DNA from: Atherinomorus stipes
Taxonomy: Eukaryota; Chordata; Actinopteri; Atheriniformes; Atherinidae
NCBI GenBank assembly: GCA_023101725.1
Contig: JALJCO010001315.1
Coordinates: forward strand, 523,854-587,853
Reading direction: 5' to 3'
DNA: 64,000 bases
Part shown: positions 56,931 through 64,000 of the stretch, piece by piece
How the letters are laid out: the number at the start of each line of letters is the position of its first letter
How positions within the stretch are numbered: the stretch's first letter is position 1
Program-made: the position numbers and the translations under genes
The notes under the pieces: model-generated
Told to the model about the DNA's origin: nothing
Databases searched by the model: none
What the model saw: the letters and a program-made list of their open reading frames with translations, nothing else

Positions 56931-57158
56931 TGCCGGTATGAAATTCTGATGGTATGATAACCTTGAGCTAAAATATCACGGTTTCACGGTATACCATGGT
57001 ATCATGACTACGCTCTTAAATATTGTTTTTAAGTGTCTGGGTAAATAAAAAGAACTTATTTTGGTTGAACAATGCCCTTTATTGGAACATCTGTACTTCT
57101 TCCTTTGATGTTTAATGGTGTTAGCATTAGCAAGCAACGTGAAACACCATTTCATACA
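56931..57158 (+). mobile_element. hAT-like left end, interrupted
   Basis: TAGGTATGTGCCGGTATGAAA starts at 56931, followed by ACGGTTTCACGGTATACC, as in teleost hAT elements. The continuation stops where the Tc1 copy begins. Its other end was not found beyond 58346. Confidence 0.45.
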
Positions 57159-58346
57159 CATACTGACCACTTTGTTAGGCACACCTGTCCAACTGCTCGT
57201 TAACGTAAATTTCTAATCAGCCAATCACATGGCAGCAACTTAATGCATTTAGGCATGTAGACATGGTCAAGACAATCTGCTACAGTTCAAACCGAGCATC
57301 AGAATGGGGAAGAAAGTCGATTTAAGTGACTGAACTTGAAATGGTTGTTGGTGCCAGACGGGCTGGTCTGAGTATTTCAGAAACTGCTGATCTACTGGGA
57401 TTTTCATGCACAACCATCTCTAAGGTTTACAGAGAATGGTCCGAAAAAGAGAAAATATCCAGTGAGCAGCAGTTGTGTGGCCACAAATGCCTTGTTGATG
57501 CCAGAGGTCAGAGGAGAATGGCCAGATTGGTTTGAGCTGATAGAAAGGCAACAGTACTTCAAATAACCACTTGTTACAACCGAGGTATGCAGAAGAGCAT
57601 CTCTGAATGCACAATACATCCAACCTGGAAGCAGATGGGCTACAGCAGCAGAAGACCACACCGGGTGCCACTCCTGTCAGCTAAGAACAGGAAATTGAGG
57701 CTACAATTCACACAGACTGGCTAATATTGGACAATAGAAGATGGAGAAATGTTGCCTTGTCTGATGAGTCTCTATTTCTGCTACGAAATGCGGATGGTAG
57801 GCTCAGAATTTGGTGTCAACAACATGAAAGCATGGATCCATCCACATTTCAGGTTGGTGGTGGTGTAATGGTGTGGGAGAGATTTTCTTGGCACACTTTG
57901 GGCCCCTTAGTACCGATGTGGCATGGTTTAACCACCACAGCCTACCAGAGTATTGTTGCTGACCATGTCCATCCCTTCATGACCACAGTGTAGCATCCTC
58001 TGATGGCTTCTTCCAGTAGGAAAACGCACCATGTCATAAAGAGTGAATCATCTCAGCCTGTTTTTTTTTTTAACATGACAATGAGTTCATTGTACTCAAA
58101 TGGCCTCCACAGTCACCAGATCTCAATCCAATATAGTACCTTTGGGATGTGGTGGAACAGGAGGTTCTCATCATGGATGTCCAGCCGACAAATCTGCAGC
58201 AACTGCATGATGCTGTCATGTCAATATGGAGCAAAATCTCTGAGGAATGTTTCCAGTGCCTTGTTGAATCTATGCCATGAAGGATTAAGGCAATTCTGAA
58301 GGCAAAAGGGGTCCAACCCGGTACTGGCAAGGTGTACCTAATAAAT
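57159..58346 (+). mobile_element. Tc1-like transposon, nearly full length, broken
   Basis: The left end ACTGACCACTTTGTTAGGCA, the HTH-coding region and the DDE region are present. The right end stops at CCTAATAAA and lacks the final GTGGCC terminal repeat. It is the more complete relative of the relic at 12558-13657. The region is about 1.19 kb. Confidence 0.9.
57326..58299 (+). pseudogene. Tc1 transposase, frameshifted and with a lost catalytic residue
   Basis: The N-terminal part (57326-57535) carries the helix-turn-helix (GLSISETADLLGFSCTTISK) followed by KVYREWSEKEKIS. The middle part (57727-57993) has SDESLFLLRNADG with the first catalytic aspartate and GGGVMVWERFSWHTLGPLV. The C-terminal part lies in another frame from 58003 on. 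In this copy the Q-D-N motif around the second aspartate reads TAGGAAAACGCA at 58017, that is a stop and a glutamate instead of glutamine-aspartate, so the active site is gone. The ATG at 57326 is not the family start, which would be at about 57303. Two or more frameshifts separate the parts. Confidence 0.85.
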
Positions 58347-58540
58347 GTTTTAGTTGCGTTGTTGTGTAGCTTTTGACAATAATGGTATTTCTTTGTAGTA
58401 GGAAAGCTGTCTATTGTTCATAGCGGTTAGCTACCGCTACTACATGTCGCAGCAATACTTGGCGCATCTACTGACGTCACCCCATAGTGTCCGAAATCTT
58501 CTCCCTTCGTTCAATACATAGTGTACATGATAAAGTGGAC

Positions 58541-58620
58541 TACATCATACTGTATACTCAGGGGTCTCCATAGAGTTTACAGTATGGAGACCCCTGCCAT
58601 AGAGTATACAGTATGATGTA
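58541..58620. repeat. 80-bp nested palindrome (cruciform-capable)
   Basis: Outer arms TACATCATACTGTATACTC (58541-58559) and GAGTATACAGTATGATGTA (58602-58620) are perfect inverses. An inner pair, AGGGGTCTCCAT (58560-58571) and ATGGAGACCCCT (58584-58595), is also perfect, with a 12-base loop. The inner arms equal the ends of the MITE that starts at 58624. Confidence 0.9.
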
Positions 58621-58623
58621 TGG

Positions 58624-58847
58624 CAGGGGTCTCCAAGTCCGGTCCTCGAGAGCTCCTATCCTGCACACTTTGGTTGCATCCCCTCTTCAACACACCTGAA
58701 GCAAACAAACGGTTCATTACCAGACCTCTGCAAAGCTGTATGACATGTGCACGGGGGAATTAGCCATTTGATTCCGGTGTGTTGGAGAGAGTATGTTTTA
58801 GGAATTACAGGATAGTAGCTCTCGAAGACCGGACTTGGAGACCCCTG
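58624..58847. mobile_element. 224-bp palindromic hAT MITE
   Basis: Ends CAGGGGTCTCCAAGTCCGGT and, inverted, CAGGGGTCTCCAAGTCCGGT are perfect copies. The flanks ATGTATGG (58616-58623) and CTCTATGG (58848-58855) agree at 6 of 8 positions. Its left flank is the cruciform at 58541-58620. Confidence 0.85.
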
Positions 58848-59045
58848 CTCTATGGAATAGAGAGTGAGTGGATGATTTTGAACACAGCTATTGTATTTTT
58901 CTTTCATTTTGCACTTTGAGTGATGTGTTACATCCTCAATTTTTGTGATTTACTAAATTTACCCCCACATAAACATTAATGCATTGAACTGTTTGTTTTC
59001 TAATTCTGTTTTCTTCATCATGTTAAATTAAGTATGTTATTTCTG

Positions 59046-59190
59046 CAAGGGGGAAGGGGCTCTTCCAGGGGGGGGGTGTGGGAGATCCAGGCCCCGAGGA
59101 ACTGGGGAGGGTGGGGAAAGGCGAAGTTCTGGGTGGGGTGAGGTGATGGGGTGGTGGGGGTGAAAGGAATAAAAGGGGGGGTTGGGAACA
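59046..59190 (+). other. G-rich tract with many GGG runs
   Basis: About 145 bases contain more than ten runs of three or more G (GGGGG, GGGGGGGGG, GGGGTGGTGGGGG and others) with very few C. This can form G-quadruplex structures on the plus strand. The surrounding DNA is AT-rich. No gene is near. Confidence 0.8.
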
Positions 59191-59425
59191 TGTTTGTCTT
59201 ATCCCTGTAGTTGCAAGAAAGAGAAAAGAATGATTTTACAAGTAAGTTCATATTTCTATTATAAGAGCAACATTTATTTCTGATCTATACTGCCAAGAAA
59301 TTAATTTGAAAAAAGAGAATATCTTTAAAATATAAATGGAAGATGATTTTATTTCAGGTCTTTAGACTGTTGTCAATCAGTTTCATTATCTACGACTTCT
59401 ATGTAGTTTCCTTTGGTGCAGTATG

Positions 59426-60450
59426 TGTTGGCGGGCCGTGCATCTGGTAACCGCGCCTTCAGTGAGCACTTCCCCAACTTAATTTACTTCTTAATACCCC
59501 CACGTTCATGTAATATTAAAAGAAACCATCAATACTATACAAATAGGCAATGTAATAAGTCATGATAGTCTAACAGAGAGGGATTTGCATTTGAGGGTGA
59601 ATATAGTGATGAATAAAGCAAGAAGCCCAGTTAAGATAATACCAAACCTCTACACAACCGCAACTCTACTGCATCCAACTTTGGGAGCAGTTCAGAATCA
59701 ATATCCATGTAGCTGTCTAACAAAATCATAAAAAAATAAATAAAATACACCACACTCACTGTAGATGCTGATTATTTATAAATAAAATCCATCCTTCTTT
59801 CTTTGCACACAAAGACTTCAATGACTTTCATAGAGGTGATTTCTCCCTTTCACTTCCATCAGTAAATCTTTTTCTATGGCATCTTTGGAGTTGGCTGATC
59901 TGTCATCACAATGTCAACCTTTTCTGGAAAAGTCCGCCTTAAAAATGTTTTTAGTATCTCTGAGACCAAGTCCGTTTCTCCTCTTCCAGCTGCCGTTATG
60001 GCCTAAAAACTTGCAAAATGAGTTATGCAAGCCAAACTTGGCTGCAAACGGTTTGCTCTAACTGACCAATCAGAGGATGAAAAATGCTGTCGTGGGCCCA
60101 CTAACTGCCCTTGTGGGGCAAATTTGAAATCTGATTGGTTAAAAAAAAAGTCCATTTCTATTATTGTTAAGGTAACAATGGCCAGCACTACAGATTCTGA
60201 AGTCCCTGTGCAGATTAGATTAACATGGTAACACACAGAGGCTAAAATTTGATTGGAAAAAGAAATATAGCAATTCCATACATGCAATGGAAGCCACAAG
60301 AAACGCTAAGAAATTAAGAGAATGAATTGTTGGCAATTAATACATTTGCAGAAAATAAAATTGGAATTCATGTTTAAAATGTAGGTTAGTGCCTCTGATA
60401 GTGTTTAGGCCAGTACAGAAGGCTTTGCTGGCCCTGGAGGCCCACTACTG
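59426..60450. mobile_element. Possible 1.0-kb hAT-like element
   Basis: Left end TGTTGGCGGGCCGTGCATCT and inverted right end CAGTAGTGGGCCTCCAGGGC share the pattern of hAT ends (GGCGGGCC-like). The 8-bp flanks do not match cleanly, so the limits and family are tentative. Frames up to 98 codons show no transposase motif. Confidence 0.45.
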
Positions 60451-60511
60451 GTGTATAGTACTTTGTCATTCTTATTTGACATTACATTTCATGGTTTTTT
60501 GTGGGATACAT

Positions 60512-60720
60512 CAGTGATTCCCAACCCTGGTCCTCAAGGCACACTATCTTGAAGACTTTCCATGTTGCCCTGTTGAAACACAGCTGACTTACATTAATGG
60601 GTCAGTAGCAGACTGGTGCAGAGCTCGTCGGAGATCCATTTTAATTAGCTGTGTCCTAGCAGGGTAAAATGGAAGGTCTTCAGGATAGTGTGCCTTGAGG
60701 ACCAGGGTTGGGAATCACTG
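60512..60720. mobile_element. 209-bp palindromic hAT MITE, exact 8-bp duplication
   Basis: Ends CAGTGATTCCCAACCCTGGT and, inverted, CAGTGATTCCCAACCCTGGT are perfect. GGATACAT flanks both sides (60504-60511 and 60721-60728). Long, nearly complementary arms; no coding. Confidence 0.95.
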
Positions 60721-61021
60721 GGATACATTGAGCCCTTTCTTAAAGAATGCTTCAGTGTTTCCTCTGCTAAGCAAAGTAGCTATAAAGCTTCTACACCTTA
60801 GTATTTTAGAGTATTTGTCCAGCCAATCTCATGATAGACTGCATATGTGTGTCTTGGTTCACATGAAATACACAGTCAAAATGAAAGCTAAAGAAATCAT
60901 GCATGAGCAAATATTTGTTTTTCTCAGTCTTCCCCTACATTAAAACTCCAGGTGGGATGCTGATGATGTGCACTTCTGATGATATGCAGTGACAAGGACA
61001 CCATCGACTAACAATGTGGAC

Positions 61022-61258
61022 CAAGGTTGTCCAAATGTTGTCCTCAAAAGTCGCCTCCCTGCAGGTTTTACATGCAGGCAAGCATGCACCTGATTGACCT
61101 ACTCATACACACCTGATTCAAATTACACTGATCTGCTCAATAGCTTGTCTTCAAATTCTCTGAAAACCTGTTAATGATCCAATAATTTGAGCCAGGAGAG
61201 TGTAACCAGGGAAACATTCAAAACTTGCAGGCCCTCAAGGATGATTTGGACAACCTTG
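61022..61258. mobile_element. 237-bp palindromic hAT MITE, 7/8 duplication
   Basis: Ends CAAGGTTGTCCAAATGTTGT and, inverted, CAAGGTTGTCCAAATCATCC share their first 15 bases. ATGTGGAC (61014-61021) and ATGTAGAC (61259-61266) flank it. Confidence 0.88.
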
Positions 61259-61889
61259 ATGTAGACTGCTGCCACTCTTAACTAGGACATCCATTTATAT
61301 TAGGAGGAAGAAGGGGCTGGTGGACCGTGAGTGAAGTCACAAAAGACACAATAATTGACCATACTCTTGCATTGCCACTGGGAATACAGAGCAAATGGGT
61401 GGCAGGTTGCGCTGACCATTCACCGAATAAGCTGCCCCTGGGAATTCACTTAATCAATGCCCCTAAATTAAGTGTTGGACATGCTCTATCCATTAAGCAT
61501 TTAATATCCTCAATAAACACAATTACAACACCAATAAATACATCAGTCATCATGTAAGGAAAACACAGGGGGAAAGACTAAAAACTGAGGGACAGGGCAA
61601 AACAGCAACAGACAAAGCATCAATAGTCTGTCGGTTTATTATCACCATTATCAGAGGTCGTAGTTATCAAGTAAGGACGTAAAAGATGACTTGTTTTTTT
61701 TTCAACCTGGACCTTATTTCTAAGAATTTATACATGCATTTACTTACCAGTAACACCTCAGGTTCACTCTGACTCCTTTGGATGATATTTAGATAAGTTG
61801 TAGATCTGCACATATCCATATAATGAGAGTGAAGCTGGCAAAATGAAAGGGCTTGAACAAACGAATAAGTAATATTGTCCTATGAGTTC

Positions 61890-63278
61890 TAGGGCTGTCC
61901 CCGACGCGTCGATGAGTCGATGTAATCGATAAATACACCGATTTATATAACGTACATCGACGCATCAGAGAAATGGCAACAAAAAAGTTGAATGTTCTTA
62001 TTTCGAAGGGAAACCGGAAGCAGCGAAACAACAGCAGAAATGGCGATGTGCCGAGAGAGTGAAACTGAGCGCATGCACAATTCAGAATCCAATAGAACAG
62101 CATCAACAGGTGCAAGTAACCCACAAAGTCCATGAACAATTGCTTCAAAGGTGTGGGATTACTTTACCAAAGAACCGCATAACATCGTACTCTGCCAGCT
62201 CTGCAGAATGAAAATATTGTTTCACAGCAGCACTACTGCAATGAACGAGCACTGAAGCGTAAACTCCCAGGAGCGCTTTTGCAGCTCTGTAAGTAGTTTA
62301 ATTTTCTTCTAAACATATCGTTCGAACATTAACACGGAACGTGTTTGTGATGGTGTGGTTAGTCGCTCACCAGTCACAAACTTCTTATACTTCTCAATCA
62401 CCAGCAGCTTCATCGCCACGTTGCAACTCACGTTTACAACGAGCATCATTTAAAGCTCGCTTCTTACCTCGAATGAAAGTGTCCGTATCCGTATTTGCTG
62501 TAGGGTATCTGCCCTTTACATCCTTATGTTTGCTTCCATGGCTGCCGTTATGTAAAACGTGGACTGAACTTATGCTGCACACCATTATGTTGCTGCTCAT
62601 GTGAACTTGCTTACATTGTGAGTGTGATCATAATGATGATTAGCAAAGATAAAGGAAACTGCAGATACCCTTTTCAATTGATCTTTATTTCTAAAACAAA
62701 TACTGTGAGATTCAAAAGAGAAAAAAAATGACAGATAATTACTTTATAAGTCAGATAATTACTTTACAAGTCACTACACTTATATCTTAGTTAGCTGCAT
62801 ATACAGTGACAGGGACATTTTTATATTATATTATGCCAATGTGCATTTTGTCTTTTTTTCAGGAAAATTATGCAAATAAGTATGGCAGAATTTTTCCAAA
62901 AAACACAGCACCACCATGCACCCCCAAGATGTCAGAAGAGCTGAGTGACAGCATCTTTAAAAAAAAAAAAAAAAAGAAAAAAAAAGAAAATGATAATAGT
63001 GACACCTATTGCAGTTGAGGAGGGAAAAGGCCTCTGTGAAACTCAGTTGAATCTGCACAAGATTTTTAGTACTTACACAGTATTTAGCATTTTTTGGTTT
63101 TCTTCTAGTTAAATTCATTGTCATATTGATCAAGCAATAAAAAAAAAAAAATCATTCGATTATTAAATTAATTTTAAAAATCGAATCGTTAGATGCATCG
63201 ATGCATCAATGCATCGATGCATCCAAAAATAATTGTAATAAGAATCGATTCTGAAAATAATCATTTGGGACAGCCCTA
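61890..63278. mobile_element. Complete 1389-bp hAT element with BED zinc-finger relic
   Basis: The ends TAGGGCTGTCC and, inverted, TAGGGCTGTCC are identical over 11 bases and followed by GTCGATG-type subterminal repeats (CATCGATGCATC near 63200). ATGAGTTC flanks both sides (61882-61889 and 63279-63286). A BED-type zinc finger is encoded near the left end (62040-62252), but no transposase core remains, so it is a deletion derivative. Confidence 0.95.
62040..62255 (+). pseudogene. Decayed BED zinc-finger exon of a hAT/ZBED-type transposase
   Basis: The frame starts at ATG 62040-62042, runs 31 codons, meets a TGA (62133-62135), then continues in frame as KVWDYFTKEPHN and the zinc-finger piece CQLCRMKILFHSSTTAMNEH to a TGA at 62253-62255. 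A CX2C pair followed by histidines is the hallmark of BED fingers, which bind DNA in ZBED proteins and hAT transposases. The internal stop and missing remainder show it is a relic. Confidence 0.75.
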
Positions 63279-63286
63279 ATGAGTTC

Positions 63287-64000
63287 AGATTTAGCTTTCA
63301 GTTAGTTATTGGGGGCATTCTCCACACTACTGGGCACAGTGGGCGTTCACAGCTGCAGCACAGCTGACAAGAGCAGCTAGCTAGTCACACAACAACAAAC
63401 CGCAATCCCCCAAGCTCTGAACTCACAGGACTATAGTATTTGTTCATTTGTCTTAAAGTATTGGTAAAATTAGGGAGTTTTGTTGCAGATAATGCCTTAT
63501 AGAGAGGCCCATTCATTGTGCCCCTTTCTCTCCCATCATGTGATATGCAAATCTACTACAAATCTAAATAGCGTCCAAAGGAGTCTGAGTGACACTGTAG
63601 TGTTACTGGTGAGTAAATGCACGTATAAATTCCTAGAAATAAGATCCAGGTTAAAAAAAAAAAAGAAAGCTATCATTTAAGTTTAAGACTGGAATCTCTG
63701 CTACAGTAGTGACAACCAGAGATTAACCTGACAGCTGCATGTTACGTATGGATGAGTCCACATGGGCTTTATATGCGTTCAGTAGACCAGCATCAAATAT
63801 GTCTTTGCCATGAGAGTGATATAAATATTCCTGCATGCACCAATATTGTCTAAATGAAAATAAATTACTTCTGCCAGAATTATGAGAATGGTGTTTTTAT
63901 AGCACAACTTCCGAGAGCTAAACTTTGGACCCTCTCCCCATCTGTCACTTTATCTTACTAAAAGGAAAGTGGCAACAGAGGTATCGTCCTTCACACGAGC
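63287..64000. other. Unassigned stretch to the window end
   Basis: AT-rich DNA without supported features; the 66-codon frame at 63480-63680 ends in an A run and shows no motif. Confidence 0.35.

Overview
The window looks like intergenic, transposon-rich DNA of a ray-finned (teleost, probably percomorph) fish. Evidence for this: the mix of hAT, Tc1/mariner (including DD36E and Tigger/pogo types), PIF/Harbinger, TTAA-flanked elements, L2-like LINE 3' ends and a Ty3/gypsy LTR retrotransposon; abundant CA/TA/GA microsatellites; AT-rich single-copy DNA; and no bacterial gene organisation. I found no host protein-coding gene that I can support. Almost every long open frame belongs to a mobile element or is a chance frame. 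No CRISPR array, rRNA or intact tRNA gene was seen.

Layout. 1-2481: small hAT-like end fragments in unassigned DNA. 2482-9281: a complete Ty3/gypsy retrotransposon (gag, protease, RT, RNase H, integrase) between two nearly identical 871-bp LTRs; its three interior frame breaks all sit at short G/C runs. 11410-13657: a TA-flanked element with about 40-bp inverted ends, followed by a 5'-truncated Tc1 relic carrying a nested 605-bp insertion between TTAA sites. 14454-18669: a 4.2-kb element with about 720-735-bp terminal inverted repeats and a 6-bp target duplication, which I could not assign to a known superfamily. 19226-20218: a TTAA-flanked element. 20565-21997: a Harbinger-like element with an internal hairpin. 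22111-22520: a small hAT-type MITE. 30433-33636: a hAT-type insertion with a perfect 8-bp duplication whose interior is extremely A-rich, low-complexity sequence. 34114-35609: a probable TTAA-type element with a short zinc-finger-like reading frame.

39790-44070 is a near-continuous stack: a degenerate DD36E Tc1/mariner (Incomer-like) transposon, a 513-bp MITE, a long dispersed repeat also present at 52 kb, and a 3'-truncated Tigger/pogo transposon. 46495-49630 holds the 3' end of an L2-like LINE, a Tc1 relic and a 1.1-kb hAT element with an exact 8-bp duplication. From 49.9 to 61.3 kb there are eight related short palindromic hAT MITEs, some with exact duplications. Among them lie a Harbinger transposase fragment (55.6 kb), a full-length but broken Tc1 (57.2-58.3 kb), an 80-bp cruciform built from MITE tips (58.54 kb) and a G-rich tract (59.05 kb). 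61890-63278 is a complete 1389-bp hAT element with a decayed BED zinc-finger exon.

These genes do not form a pathway. They are independent mobile elements of different ages. The LTR element appears the youngest; the Tc1, Tigger and LINE pieces are old and broken. Element names and families rest on motif recognition, terminal repeats and target duplications read by eye; no database search was possible.
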